Shown: positions 1 through 9,203 of the stretch, piece after piece
How the letters are laid out: every line of letters begins with the position of its first letter
Numbering within the stretch: position 1 is the first letter of the stretch
DNA from: an uncultured Halieaceae bacterium
GTDB lineage: Bacteria > Pseudomonadota > Gammaproteobacteria > Pseudomonadales > Halieaceae
Reading direction: 5' to 3'
NCBI GenBank assembly: GCA_913057135.1
Contig: CAJXNM010000008.1
Span: forward strand, 1 to 64,000
Length of the DNA stretch: 64,000 bases
Made by a program: the position numbers and the translations under genes
The notes under the pieces: model-generated
Told to the model about the DNA's origin: nothing
Seen by the model: only the letters and a program-made list of their open reading frames with translations
Database searches by the model: none

Positions 1-1
1 C

Positions 2-367
2 AACCCACTCATTCCCGATGGCAGCAACTGGAAAGCCACACTGATGATTGAGTTTGGCGACCCTGCGGAGCGGGCCGTGCGTCTAGCAGAGATGATTGGT
101 TTAGAGCGCTCTATCTTTCTAGAAATTGAAGGGTTTGGCCGCGTCACCGTGATTGCCGATGAAGATCTAGAGCGTGAGACCGAGAACAAGACCTCAGCGG
201 TGCACTTCATGCGCTTTGAGTTAACGGCTCAGCAAATTGAAGCGCTGAAGCACGGGGCTACCCTACTTGCGGGTATCGAGCACCCCGCCTATAACATCGC
301 ACCCTTTGCGGTCGATGAGGCTATCCGTGCGTCATTGTGTAACGATTTGGAAGTGACGACTCACTGA
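2..367 (+). CDS. DUF3501 family protein, 5' end outside window
   Basis: The reading frame is open from base 2 and the residues before the first ATG (NPLIPDGSNWKAT) continue the family pattern, so the gene begins upstream of the window and the ATG at 44 is internal. The visible part has the pattern I recall for DUF3501: the NPLIPDGSNWKAT stretch, then 'ADEDLERE', 'KTSAVHFMRFEL' and 'GIEHPAY'. The function is unknown. In other genomes the family commonly sits beside rubrerythrin and an Fe-S/heterodisulfide reductase-like protein, but those neighbours would lie outside the window. It is followed by a bidirectional terminator. Confidence 0.8.
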   Translation, partial: NPLIPDGSNWKATLMIEFGDPAERAVRLAEMIGLERSIFLEIEGFGRVTVIADEDLERETENKTSAVHFMRFELTAQQIEALKHGATLLAGIEHPAYNIAPFAVDEAIRASLCNDLEVTTH

Positions 368-521
368 TACGGCGGGTCCACTGGCATAGCAGGCCCAAAG
401 TGGCCTGCCCTCCCTACTCTCGCTCGTTCGCTCGATGACGCCACAATCGAGACAGTCATCCAAGAGCGCGCTGTACTAGACCAACGGCAGCTAACTTTAG
501 CCACAAATTAGCATTACACGT

Positions 522-560
522 AAAAAAAGCCGCACTGCAAAAGTCAATGCGGCTTTTTTG
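522..560. terminator. Bidirectional rho-independent terminator
   Basis: A-tract plus GCCGCA (about 522-534) pairs with TGCGGC plus T-tract (548-559), so there is a T-run on both strands. It sits between two convergent genes, the DUF3501 gene and the haloperoxidase-like gene, and can serve both. Confidence 0.9.
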
Positions 561-636
561 TTTAGGGTCTCGGTGCGCGTTCGTTTAGCGTCCATGCGCG
601 AATTACCCAAATAGGCGCGGCCGAAACTGGGCACGC

Positions 637-2373
637 TCACAACAGGGTCAATTCACCATTCACAATGCGTACCTGCTGACCATTAAAGCGCCGGAATACA
701 AAGCCATCGAAGGACTCGTTGTAGGTCAGCGAGTAGTCTCGCAGTAGGGTTTCCGCTTGCTGCTCACCTACCTGAAGGCCATCGACCCCATCAGAGCGGT
801 AGTGGACACCGGCCCAATCACGCCCCAATGCCACGTTGTTAGCCAGCTTATTAAGCTCACCCTCTACCGTGAGCGTGCCGGCGTATGACACTAGGTCACC
901 TACGCTGTTGGTGGTCACCGGGTTACTCAGTTCTTTGTCACCCTGGAAGAAGGCTTTCAGCACCGTCACGCAGGCACCGGCAATGGTTGCGTGGCCTGCA
1001 GGGTACGACGGATGGGTGGGAGAGCCCTCGGCGAAGGCCAGCGGCAACAGATAGGTACCGTACTGACTAAAGACGCGGTCAACCGCTTCACTGTCGGCTA
1101 TATCGGCAGGTAAGTCGTACTGCCGCTGACCCAACTTCTGGAAGTGCAGACGCCCTGCATAGACTTCCGGTCGAGCGCGGCGATGTACCAACCACTTCTG
1201 GTACCAGGCACCTGTAAGCGCCAAATTACCCGCCTTAGACACTAAGTCGAGCACGTCGGGGGCGCCCAGTGACACAAAGCCGCCTTGGGTTGAACCGGTC
1301 ATGTACACACCGCCGGTATCTAAAGCGCCTTCGCCCAACAAAACAAGGGCGGCGTTCAAATAGGCCTGGAACGAGAAGTCGGCGTGAACGTATTCACCCA
1401 AGCAGCGCGGATCGTACAAATAGGTGGCGTTACTGACCCGCGCTAGCCGACCGGGCACTCTGCCCTCTTGAATGGCTAGCCACTCGGACTCGTTGGTACC
1501 GAAATTCTCACCGGCCACAGGAGCCTGATAGCGCTGATCGATAATACTAGGCCCCCAGGGGATGGGCTTGAGCAACAACTGTGATAAATAGGGCCCTACG
1601 AGATCGCCGGGGGTCTCACCACGGAAAATGGTTTGAGGCGTAACCTTGCCACCCACTTTGGGGCCCACGGGGGCACGTAGCCGGTTTAAGTCAGCAACGG
1701 CGGCGGCAATGAGCGGGTGGTTATCGAACTCACAAAAGGGTACGTCGCGGCACAGGGCTTTCCAGTACAGCTCACCCATTTCACCGGCGGTTTCGGCCCC
1801 TAGAAACGGTGGCGCTGGCCGAATAAAAGTGTTGTGGGCATCGCGCCCCACCATCTCGAACTTGTAGGCCCCTTGGGGGTTAGCGAGACGGCGCGTGCAA
1901 TTAGGCGCTAACTGAATCTGCTCGAAATCGGCGTTGTCGCCGGAATCTAGGGCGCGCAATAAGGCCTGATACTGCTGGGTATCGACTTCCCCAAAGCGGT
2001 TGTGGGGCAATGTTTTCGAAAAACTACCACGCTTGTCCGCAAAGGCTTCGTCACCGTTGGTACGCTGCTCCTGTATGAACTCTTGCAGGTGAGTTTTTGC
2101 GGCCTGCTCACGCAATCGGGTGGCGTTTTGACTGCGTATACTACGCGAACCACCTAGCACCGGATGCTCGGAGCTGCCGCCATTGCCGTTGCCGCCTTTT
2201 TGGGCCAGCGCGGTGGCTGCAACAGTTGCACCGGCTACAGCGCCTGTGAGCAGTGTTCGACGACTTAAGGCGGGGGTACTGGCGTTAACTACCGTGATAT
2301 CGATAGCGTTACCTGCAGAGGTATCGCTAGGATGATTAGTTGCTACCGACGAGGAATTCTTGGTGATCGACAT
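637..2373 (-). CDS. Vanadium-dependent haloperoxidase-like protein, Tat-exported
   Basis: 578 aa. A twin-arginine signal (SRRTLLTGAVAGATVAATALA, around residues 37-57) predicts folded export to the periplasm or outside. The C-terminal half has the vanadate/PAP2 acid-phosphatase pocket in the order and spacing of algal bromoperoxidases: K393, R401 ('HRRARPE'), H454, G460, H461 ('THPSYPAGHA'), R518 and H524 ('GRDWAGVHYRSDG'). Family members use H2O2 to oxidise bromide or chloride to a hypohalous-acid-like species. The serine that precedes Gly-His in algal enzymes is Ala459 here, so vanadate binding or activity may differ. It is divergent from a PQQ dehydrogenase-like gene. The family call is strong; the reaction is inferred. 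Confidence 0.88.
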   Translation of the reverse strand: MSITKNSSSVATNHPSDTSAGNAIDITVVNASTPALSRRTLLTGAVAGATVAATALAQKGGNGNGGSSEHPVLGGSRSIRSQNATRLREQAAKTHLQEFIQEQRTNGDEAFADKRGSFSKTLPHNRFGEVDTQQYQALLRALDSGDNADFEQIQLAPNCTRRLANPQGAYKFEMVGRDAHNTFIRPAPPFLGAETAGEMGELYWKALCRDVPFCEFDNHPLIAAAVADLNRLRAPVGPKVGGKVTPQTIFRGETPGDLVGPYLSQLLLKPIPWGPSIIDQRYQAPVAGENFGTNESEWLAIQEGRVPGRLARVSNATYLYDPRCLGEYVHADFSFQAYLNAALVLLGEGALDTGGVYMTGSTQGGFVSLGAPDVLDLVSKAGNLALTGAWYQKWLVHRRARPEVYAGRLHFQKLGQRQYDLPADIADSEAVDRVFSQYGTYLLPLAFAEGSPTHPSYPAGHATIAGACVTVLKAFFQGDKELSNPVTTNSVGDLVSYAGTLTVEGELNKLANNVALGRDWAGVHYRSDGVDGLQVGEQQAETLLRDYSLTYNESFDGFVFRRFNGQQVRIVNGELTLL

Positions 2374-2442
2374 ATTGTGTGCTAATCCGCCGCCTAATTA
2401 CCGCCGCCGGCCTTGCCTATGGGTGAGAAAGCGTATCAAAAC

Positions 2443-2459
2443 GCTTGCGAATCGCAAGC
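2443..2459. promoter_or_regulatory. 17-bp palindrome between divergent genes
   Basis: GCTTGCGA-A-TCGCAAGC is a perfect odd palindrome followed by TCTTTT. It lies in the gap between the divergent haloperoxidase-like and PQQ dehydrogenase-like starts, so it may be an operator. A weak hairpin or terminator is the alternative. Confidence 0.4.
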
Positions 2460-2499
2460 TCTTTTAAGACTAGATCATCAAATTGCCAAGGAGCCTATT

Positions 2500-3672
2500 G
2501 TGTACCAATCACTTATCTCTGTGTTTGTCAGCTTTCTAATAGGTGCGGGTGGGTATACCAGCGTTGCCACAGTAGCCAATGCCGCCAGCTCAGATGATGG
2601 CACTAACCCGTTCTCGGTAGAGGTCATCGCCGACCTGCACGAACCTTGGGCAATGACCTTTTCGCCTGACGGGCAGCTACTCATCACCGAGAAGAAAGGC
2701 AGTCTCCAATTACTCAACCCTGACGATGGCAGCATGCGCTCGGTAGCAGGCATTCCCGATGTGGATTACGGCGGCCAAGGGGGCTTAGGCGATGTGGTAT
2801 TACACCCCCAATTTATCAACAACGGGCTGATCTATTTGAGCTACGCCGAGGCTGGAAGAGGCAATACACGCGGTGCAGCCATAGCACGAGGGCGATTGGA
2901 TAGCAGCGGTCGCCGTCCAGAGCTGATGGACGTAGAGGTCATTTGGCGACAATACCCAAAGGTTCTGGGGCGCGGTCACTACGGACACCGCATGGCCTTC
3001 GACAAGGACGGTTTTCTTTGGGTGACCTCTGGGGACCGGCAGAAATTCACACCTGCTCAAGACATGCAGAGCAACTTGGGTAAAGTACTCAAGCTAACCG
3101 ACAAGGGCAAACCAGCGCCCGGAAACCCTTTCATGAAGTGGTTACAACAGGAGCCCTTGGTCGATGACGAGGCGGTCTACGACCAAATTTGGTCTCTGGG
3201 ACATCGCAATCCACTGGGGTTTGCTTTTGATATAGAGGGCAAACCTTGGGTCATTGAAATGGGCCCAGACGGGGGCGATGAGTTGAACAAGGTGCGGCGG
3301 GGCGAAAACTACGGCTACCCCGTTGTGTCGGACGGCAATCACTACGACGGGCGCCCCATACCTGACCACAGCACGCGACCTGAATTTGAAGCACCCGCCA
3401 TCAGCTGGACACCGGTGATTTCTCCTGGGGATCTTGCCTTCATTGAAGGCACTGCTTTCCGTGATTGGCGTGGCCAGGGACTTATTGCGGGACTGTCATC
3501 CCAGGCGATCGTGCGCATTGCATTAGAGGGTAACGGTGCTCGTGAAGTGGCACGCTATCCGATGAACGCGCGTATCCGCGGCATTAAAGAGGGCGCTGAC
3601 GGTTCATTGTGGGTGCTTGAAGACGAGCGAGGGGGCAGCAAAGGGCGGTTACTCAAACTAAGACCAAAATAA
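2500..3672 (+). CDS. PQQ-dependent sugar dehydrogenase-like protein (glucose/sorbosone dehydrogenase family)
   Basis: 390 aa from GTG 2500. That start is chosen because AAGGAG lies 6 bases upstream and the protein then opens with a clean signal peptide (hydrophobic run ending VANA-A). The longer ORF from ATG 2413 would add 29 residues with no export signal and would cover a palindrome. Six-bladed propeller motifs of the Asd/GSDH family are visible: 'PDGQLLITEK', 'GGQGGLGDVVLHPQF', 'GHRMAFDKDGFLWVTSGDR', 'GHRNPLGFAFD' and 'GENYGYP'. It is a likely periplasmic PQQ-dependent aldose dehydrogenase; the substrate is unknown. Confidence 0.86.
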   Translation: MYQSLISVFVSFLIGAGGYTSVATVANAASSDDGTNPFSVEVIADLHEPWAMTFSPDGQLLITEKKGSLQLLNPDDGSMRSVAGIPDVDYGGQGGLGDVVLHPQFINNGLIYLSYAEAGRGNTRGAAIARGRLDSSGRRPELMDVEVIWRQYPKVLGRGHYGHRMAFDKDGFLWVTSGDRQKFTPAQDMQSNLGKVLKLTDKGKPAPGNPFMKWLQQEPLVDDEAVYDQIWSLGHRNPLGFAFDIEGKPWVIEMGPDGGDELNKVRRGENYGYPVVSDGNHYDGRPIPDHSTRPEFEAPAISWTPVISPGDLAFIEGTAFRDWRGQGLIAGLSSQAIVRIALEGNGAREVARYPMNARIRGIKEGADGSLWVLEDERGGSKGRLLKLRPK

Positions 3673-3689
3673 TGGAGTAGACCGCGGCC

Positions 3690-4607
3690 TTACTGGCTAG
3701 AAATTCGCTGTAGCGAAAACCATACCGCCGCATCAAAAGGACAGCTCATTTCCGTCGCTGCCATAGCAGCGCCGTCAGCTACTATTTCGCCGGGTGTCGG
3801 ACGGCTACACACCGGACTATGGGCCGTTGATGCCGCTAAATTATCCAAGCTGTTAAGGGGTTTAACTAGGACGGTTACGTCGCCGTTGGGGTTCTGTGTC
3901 ACTAATATGCGGTGGCAACAATTTAAGATTTGCAAATCACCCGTATCTGCGTGGGGCGTGCTGCCGGGTAATGCACCATCAAACATCACTAATAGCGTCG
4001 ACCTCGCTAGCCCATTTTCAGAGGTGGAAATACGACGCTCAATATTCATAGACCAGATACTTTCCTCACCCAATACCGATTTTGCGACCTCTTCGATTCG
4101 AGCTAAGGTCTGCGGGTAAGGCAATGTGCTTGTCACTCGTAAGGGTGTTGAGGGAACAACCTCTAGTGGTCGAGGACTCTCCAATTGTGATGGCGGAATC
4201 CGATCGCCCAGCAGAATTGGCTTAATATTAAGTGCCTGAGCGGCGTCATTCGCAGACCAAATATTTACCGGCAGAGCTGACGGGACGAGTTTGGCCTCCC
4301 CGTCGGCACTGGTAACGGCTAGTAAAGCAACGGGAACATGGAGGAGTTGCTCGTGATTTTGAGTTATTAGCGCCCGCTCCAGATCAACACTGGAAAACAG
4401 TATGAGTCCCTCGGCGTTTTGGTGATTCGTTAACTTGGGCTTTTCGATGCGAGCCAACACATCATAACCGCTTTGTTGGAGTGCATCTTCAGCTTCCGAT
4501 AGAAGCTCGCTGGCAGTCAGTGCTTTGGGCACTGGCAACCATAAAAAGCGGCCAACGACTATGAGTACGACCACCGCCATTACGACGGCAATCCAACGAG
4601 ATGTCAT
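3690..4607 (-). CDS. Membrane-anchored DUF302-like protein
   Basis: About 305 aa from ATG 4607, preferred because GAGAG lies about 5 bases upstream; an upstream TTG (4622) also fits. One N-terminal membrane segment (roughly 'WIAVVMAVVVLIVVGRFLWL') leaves the rest periplasmic. The region 'LSEAEDALQQSGYDVLARIE' through 'LHVPVALLAVTSADGEAKLV' has the layout of a DUF302 domain. The second half has two Cys pairs ('LNCCHRI' and single Cys near the end). The biochemical role is unknown. It is convergent with the PQQ dehydrogenase-like gene (17 bp apart). Confidence 0.55.
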   Translation of the reverse strand: MTSRWIAVVMAVVVLIVVGRFLWLPVPKALTASELLSEAEDALQQSGYDVLARIEKPKLTNHQNAEGLILFSSVDLERALITQNHEQLLHVPVALLAVTSADGEAKLVPSALPVNIWSANDAAQALNIKPILLGDRIPPSQLESPRPLEVVPSTPLRVTSTLPYPQTLARIEEVAKSVLGEESIWSMNIERRISTSENGLARSTLLVMFDGALPGSTPHADTGDLQILNCCHRILVTQNPNGDVTVLVKPLNSLDNLAASTAHSPVCSRPTPGEIVADGAAMAATEMSCPFDAAVWFSLQRISSQ

Positions 4608-4760
4608 AGCTACTCTCAGCAATTTTTTGCCCTAAGAGAAGTGCAGCGCACTCAACAACCGCGCAAGACCATTCCAGCCCAAGTGTGGGCAATGTGGGTT
4701 TAAAGTTGGTAACACAACTTACACAGCACAACAACGATCGTATATCAGGAAAGCTTCTTA

Positions 4761-4801
4761 GTAACAGTCACCTATCAAAGAGAAATCTTCGTGACAGTTA
4801 C
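4761..4801. repeat. Imperfect inverted repeat upstream of the DUF302-like gene
   Basis: GTAACAGTCAC (4761-4771) and GTGACAGTTAC (4791-4801) are inverted copies with one mismatch, separated by 19 bases. They lie in the 242-bp gap upstream of the minus-strand DUF302-like gene and after the carbonic anhydrase stop. No T-tract is seen, so an operator is more likely than a terminator, but support is weak. Confidence 0.25.
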
Positions 4802-4849
4802 AGTTAAATAAATGAAGCTAAGGGCTCTCGGTGTGATCCGACGCTCTGG

Positions 4850-5626
4850 CTAGTGGACAACCAAGGAGACGACACGATCAAACAAAGGCTGTACTCCTCG
4901 ATAATTATTTGTAGGCATATTCTGTTTAAGCAGATTTACCTGCCCTTCACTCAACATGAAGGGCTGTTCAAACACCACCCAATTCACGTTCTCGGAGCAA
5001 GGTGGCGTGGTTAAGGATCCCTCATAATGAAAGCGCGGTGTGAGGGTCGCGGGTAAAACACTCGCTAAATCGAATGGCTGCTCGATAGGTTTGGTCTGCC
5101 CTGGGGATAAGGGCAAATAAGCCTCTAACCAATCATAGCCCGGGCTTGGTTTACCCTCGTAGCCCAACACCGCCAACACAGTGTAGCGTGAAAGCTCCTC
5201 GCTAAAGTGCACCATATGCATCTCTATAGGATAGCGCACTCCATTTAATGTGTGCTCAGAAGGTTCATGAAAATGCAATTGAACCAAGCCGAACCGCACA
5301 CCCTTAAATGCAATCTCATCGCCCTGCTCAAAATCATACTTAATCGAGTGCCCGTCATTAGTGACGCTCCTCAGCAGAGTCGATTTAGGGTAATGCAACT
5401 CAAGAGGCCATGCGTCACTAACGGCAGGTACAGTCGTCGTCCGAATAATATTCACAGGCGATTGGGCCTTGCCCGTGCACTGTGATTTGGGCTCGAGTTC
5501 AGCCCAGTGATCTGGGCCAGTCTCACCTGCATAAGTCCAATGGACGTCAGCTTTAGCGGACGCCACAGCAATGATCCACGACGCTAGCAATACGCTTATC
5601 CGTGGGAGCGGTTCAGAGAAAGTCAT
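4850..5626 (-). CDS. Alpha-class carbonic anhydrase, periplasmic
   Basis: 258 aa, normal for bacterial alpha carbonic anhydrases. It catalyses reversible CO2 hydration. A signal peptide covers about residues 1-26 ('ISVLLASWIIAVASAKA'). Zinc ligands are H118 and H120 in 'LHFHEPSEH' and H137 in 'EMHMVH'. 'SPVNI' and 'SLTTPPCSENVNW' are family signatures, and C50 with the late Cys can form the usual disulfide. It sits just downstream of pnp and is probably transcribed separately. Confidence 0.95.
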   Translation of the reverse strand: MTFSEPLPRISVLLASWIIAVASAKADVHWTYAGETGPDHWAELEPKSQCTGKAQSPVNIIRTTTVPAVSDAWPLELHYPKSTLLRSVTNDGHSIKYDFEQGDEIAFKGVRFGLVQLHFHEPSEHTLNGVRYPIEMHMVHFSEELSRYTVLAVLGYEGKPSPGYDWLEAYLPLSPGQTKPIEQPFDLASVLPATLTPRFHYEGSLTTPPCSENVNWVVFEQPFMLSEGQVNLLKQNMPTNNYRGVQPLFDRVVSLVVH

Positions 5627-5648
5627 GCGGGCACCCCAGCGACAGTAT

Positions 5649-5667
5649 GCCGCCCTTTGCGGGCGGC
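5649..5667 (-). terminator. Stem-loop after pnp
   Basis: GCCGCCC (5649-5655) pairs with GGGCGGC (5661-5667) around a 5-nt loop, just beyond the pnp stop. No strong T-run follows on the minus strand, so it may protect or trim the 3' end rather than terminate. Confidence 0.45.
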
Positions 5668-5683
5668 AAGCGCAGTCATACGA

Positions 5684-7837
5684 TTATTCGTCAACCAGCG
5701 ACTCAGGCTCTGGGGTTACTGCGGCTTCATCGTCGCCCCCATCAGTAGCACCGTCGTCTACTTTCGCTTCTTTAATCGACAACTTGATGCGACCTCGCTG
5801 ATCCACGTCGAGTACCTTGACGCGAACGGTTTGGCCCTCACTCAGGTAATCGCTAACACTTTCTACGCGCTCGTCAGCAATTTGCGAAATGTGTACCAAA
5901 CCGTCTTTACCCGGCAAGATGGTCACGAATGCACCGAAATCCACAATACGGGCCACTGTGCCTTCGTAGATGGCGCCCACTTCCGCTTCGGCGGTAATCG
6001 ACATGATCATCTCTACCGCTTTGTCGCGAGCCGCTTGATTCTGACCGAATACTTTCACCGTACCGTCGTCGGCAATATCCACCGTGGCGCCCGAGTCTTC
6101 GGTAATCTGGCGAATGGTGGCACCACCCTTGCCAATAACATCCCGAATCTTGTCGCTATCGACCTTGAACTGCACCATGCTGGGTGCGTTCTCAGAGGTG
6201 ATCTGACGGGGTGCTTCAATGACCGTGTTCATCTGACCCAAGATATGCAAGCGCGCATGCAGTGCCTGTTCTAAGGCTATCTCCATGATTTGCTCGTTAA
6301 TACCTTCTATCTTAATGTCCATCTGCAGTGCGGTGACGCCATTGGCGGTACCGGCCACTTTGAAGTCCATATCACCCAGGTGGTCTTCATCGCCTAGAAT
6401 ATCGGTGAGTACCGCAAACTGGTTGCCTTCCTTCACCAAGCCCATGGCAATGCCCGCAACCGGTGCCTTGAGGGGCACACCTGCGGCCATAAGACCCAAG
6501 GAGCCCACACATACCGACGCCATAGAACTTGAGCCGTTCGATTCAGTAATTTCTGAAACGACGCGAATGGTATAGGGGAATTCCTCTTCGCTTGGCAATA
6601 CCGCCGCTAGACCGCGACGAGCGAGTCGGCCGTGGCCGATTTCACGACGGCCGGTAGCACCAATACGGCCCGCTTCACCCACCGAGTAAGGGGGGAAGTT
6701 GTAGTGCAGCATGAACGGGTCGCGACGCTCACCTTCCAAGGCATCAATAATTTGCGCATCGCGGCTTGAACCCAAGGTGACCGCACCGATAGCTTGGGTC
6801 TCGCCACGGGTAAACAGGGCTGAACCGTGGACTTTGGGCAGAATATCCACCTCGCATACAATCGGACGTACGGTGCGTGAGTCACGGCCATCAATACGGG
6901 GCTCACCGGCCAAAATGCGCTGACGTACCAGTGTTTTTTCCACAGACTTGAACACGTCTTTCACCGCGTCCGCGGATGGGCCGCCCTCTACCGCCAGCTT
7001 CTCGACAACCGCTGAACGGATTTCACCGACACGCTCATAGCGGGCGGCTTTCTCGGTAATACGGTAAGCCTCACCCAAGGGGCCCTTGGCTTCCGCTTCT
7101 ACTGCAGCAACCAGCGCTTCATCAGCGGCGGGCGCCTGCCAATCCCAACGGGGCTTGCCGGCTTCTTCAACCAACTCGTTTATGGCCTTAATGACCGTTT
7201 GCATTTCCTGGTGAGCAAACAACACCGCACCCAGCATTTGGTCTTCAGTCAGCTCTTTAGCTTCCGATTCGACCATGAGTACCGCGTCGGTAGTGCCTGC
7301 CACCACCATGTCTAGCTTGCTATTGGCCAGGGCACTGTACTTGGGATTTAACAAGTAGCCTTGAGCTTCAGTGAAACCTACCCGTGCACCACCAATGGGT
7401 CCGTTAAAGGGGCAGCCAGAAATAGCCAGCGCCGCCGAGGTACCAATCATGGCAACGATATCGGGGTCGGTCTCATTATCGGCGGCCATGACCGTACAGA
7501 CCACCTGCACCTCGTTCTGGAAGCCATCTGCAAACAATGGGCGAATAGGACGGTCGATCAATCGAGAGGTAAGGGTTTCTTTTTCGCTGGGGCGGCCTTC
7601 ACGCTTAAAGAAGCCACCGGGAATTTTACCTACCGAGTAGGTTTTTTCGATGTAATGCACCGACAAGGGAAAGAAATCCTGTCCTGGCTTGGCTTCACGT
7701 TGAGCCACAACGGTACACAACACACTGGTGCTACCCATGCTAGCGAGCACGGCGCCCGATGCCTGACGGGCAATCCGGCCGGTTTCCAGGGTGATTTCGT
7801 CATCACCGTACTGGAAGATTTTTTTAACTACATTCAC
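5684..7837 (-). CDS. pnp: Polyribonucleotide nucleotidyltransferase (PNPase)
   Basis: 717 aa from GTG 7837, which has GGAG 7 bases upstream; the longer TTG frame adds five residues unlike the family. It degrades RNA phosphorolytically 3' to 5' as part of the RNA degradosome. Two RNase PH domains are visible ('[18 protein letters not shown]', 'GRREIGHG', and '[16 protein letters not shown]' with the catalytic Asp residues). A KH domain ('[12 protein letters not shown]') and an S1 domain ('[14 protein letters not shown]') follow, with an acidic tail. It lies downstream of rpsO beyond a terminator, as in E. coli. Confidence 0.98.
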   Translation of the reverse strand: MNVVKKIFQYGDDEITLETGRIARQASGAVLASMGSTSVLCTVVAQREAKPGQDFFPLSVHYIEKTYSVGKIPGGFFKREGRPSEKETLTSRLIDRPIRPLFADGFQNEVQVVCTVMAADNETDPDIVAMIGTSAALAISGCPFNGPIGGARVGFTEAQGYLLNPKYSALANSKLDMVVAGTTDAVLMVESEAKELTEDQMLGAVLFAHQEMQTVIKAINELVEEAGKPRWDWQAPAADEALVAAVEAEAKGPLGEAYRITEKAARYERVGEIRSAVVEKLAVEGGPSADAVKDVFKSVEKTLVRQRILAGEPRIDGRDSRTVRPIVCEVDILPKVHGSALFTRGETQAIGAVTLGSSRDAQIIDALEGERRDPFMLHYNFPPYSVGEAGRIGATGRREIGHGRLARRGLAAVLPSEEEFPYTIRVVSEITESNGSSSMASVCVGSLGLMAAGVPLKAPVAGIAMGLVKEGNQFAVLTDILGDEDHLGDMDFKVAGTANGVTALQMDIKIEGINEQIMEIALEQALHARLHILGQMNTVIEAPRQITSENAPSMVQFKVDSDKIRDVIGKGGATIRQITEDSGATVDIADDGTVKVFGQNQAARDKAVEMIMSITAEAEVGAIYEGTVARIVDFGAFVTILPGKDGLVHISQIADERVESVSDYLSEGQTVRVKVLDVDQRGRIKLSIKEAKVDDGATDGGDDEAAVTPEPESLVDE

Positions 7838-7850
7838 TGACGTTCTCCAC

Positions 7851-7878
7851 AAAATAAAAGGGCCGGCAAAAGCCGGCC
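7851..7878 (-). terminator. rpsO-pnp intercistronic terminator
   Basis: Read on the minus strand: GGCCGGC, TTTT loop, GCCGGCC, then CTTTTATTTT. It lies between rpsO and pnp, the position of the partial terminator known in E. coli, so pnp is probably reached by read-through. Confidence 0.85.
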
Positions 7879-7891
7879 TGTAAGCTGGTCT

Positions 7892-8161
7892 TTACCGTCG
7901 CAGACCCAAACGCTTAATCAAATCGGCGTAGCGTGCGGTATCTTTTTGCTTGAGGTAATCCAGCAGTTTTCGGCGCTGGTTGACCATGCGAATCAAACCA
8001 CGACGTGAGTGGTGATCCTGTGCGTGATCTTTAAAATGAAGCTGCAATTGCTCGATGTTGGCGGTCAGCAGGGCTACCTGCACTTCCGGTGAACCGGTGT
8101 CGCCTTCAGACTGTTGATAGTCTTTTACGATTTGAGCTTTGGTGGCTGCATTTAAGGCCAT
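7892..8161 (-). CDS. rpsO: 30S ribosomal protein S15
   Basis: 89 aa from ATG 8161 ('[12 protein letters not shown]'), with GGAG 8 bases upstream. A longer frame to 8176 adds five residues and is not favoured. Conserved S15 motifs are '[14 protein letters not shown]', '[15 protein letters not shown]' and 'RRKLLDYLK'. It binds 16S rRNA in the central domain. It stands between truB and pnp in the usual order. Confidence 0.98.
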   Translation of the reverse strand: MALNAATKAQIVKDYQQSEGDTGSPEVQVALLTANIEQLQLHFKDHAQDHHSRRGLIRMVNQRRKLLDYLKQKDTARYADLIKRLGLRR

Positions 8162-8244
8162 GGTTACTTTCTCCAACCTGCTTAATGAAACGGGCCGGTC
8201 CGTGCAGGTTTACAGACAGGTCCGTGGTTTGATGTTGTAAGTCA

Positions 8245-9201
8245 CTACTGCGCGCGTTCGCGTGCCGATTTGGGCACAACCAAACGCCGGGGTGCTAGGC
8301 GACCATCATCGAGCATTTCAGCAATGCCCAAAAATTCCATCTCGCCGCCTTCATGCCCGCGGTAGGCGCGCACCATACCATTGTGCGGGCCATTTGGCAC
8401 TAGCACAGGCTGTCCCTGCTGCAGATAAAAGGCAGCAGCTTGGCCAAGGGTCACCGCAGGTAGGCCTTGCAATGGCCCGTCTGCCGGTAATAACAGTGCA
8501 TCGAGTTGTGCCAAGCCCTGCTGCGCCGCTGTTTCCAGTTGCTCTAATGACAGCGCCATGGCCAGGTCGTAAGGCCCCGCCTGGCTGCGCCGCAACACAC
8601 TCACGTGGGCCGGCAATCCCAGTGCAGCCCCTAAAGACTCCGCCAAGCTGCGCACATAGGTGCCTTTGGTACAGTGAATAGCCACGTCTATTTCTGCCCG
8701 AGCCCCGGGGCGAAAACCCTGCACATGAAAATCATGAATAACCACGCGGCGGGTTTTGCGCTCTACCTCCAGCCCTTGGCGCGCCAGTTTATAGAGGGGC
8801 TGGCCGTTACGCTTAATGGCCGAGTACATGGGAGGCGTTTGTTCAAGGGGGCCTGTGAGTGCGGCGACGGCCGTTTGCACTTGCTCTTGGGTAACCAAGC
8901 TGGCATCGGCAGTGGCGGTTACTTCCCCTTCTGCATCCAAGGTATCGGTAGACTCCCCCAGCACAAAGGTACTGAGATAAGCTTTATCGGCGTCTAACAC
9001 GTACTGGGAAAATTTGGTGGCCTCGCCCAAACACAAGGGCAGCACACCGGTGGCCAGGGGGTCGAGGCTACCCGTGTGTCCAGCCTTGGCGGCACTGAAT
9101 AAGCGCTTTACACGCTGCAGTGCTCCGTTAGAGGTCATGCCAGCGGGTTTATCAAGCACTAAGAGACCGTCGATAGGTCGACCGTGTCGCTTACGGGCCA
9201 T
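8245..9201 (-). CDS. truB: tRNA pseudouridine(55) synthase TruB
   Basis: 318 aa. It isomerises U55 in the T-loop of tRNAs. The catalytic Asp is D47 in 'GHTGSLDPLATGVLP', and 'KAYLSTFVLGESTDTLDAEG' and 'GTYVRSLAESLG' are family motifs. A C-terminal PUA-like part is present. It starts 2 bp after the rbfA stop, so the two are translationally linked in the nusA-infB operon. Confidence 0.97.
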   Translation of the reverse strand: MARKRHGRPIDGLLVLDKPAGMTSNGALQRVKRLFSAAKAGHTGSLDPLATGVLPLCLGEATKFSQYVLDADKAYLSTFVLGESTDTLDAEGEVTATADASLVTQEQVQTAVAALTGPLEQTPPMYSAIKRNGQPLYKLARQGLEVERKTRRVVIHDFHVQGFRPGARAEIDVAIHCTKGTYVRSLAESLGAALGLPAHVSVLRRSQAGPYDLAMALSLEQLETAAQQGLAQLDALLLPADGPLQGLPAVTLGQAAAFYLQQGQPVLVPNGPHNGMVRAYRGHEGGEMEFLGIAEMLDDGRLAPRRLVVPKSARERAQ

Positions 9202-9203
9202 AG

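Noticed and set aside
2545-2554. GGTATACC-like sequences elsewhere (around 2545 and 37200) as further GntR sites
   Set aside because: They lie inside coding sequence of unrelated genes and lack the full TGGTATACCA core at a promoter.
4786-4806. CTGTCAC upstream of the DUF302-like gene as a PhoB box
   Set aside because: Only one half-site fits; the neighbour at 11-bp period does not match.
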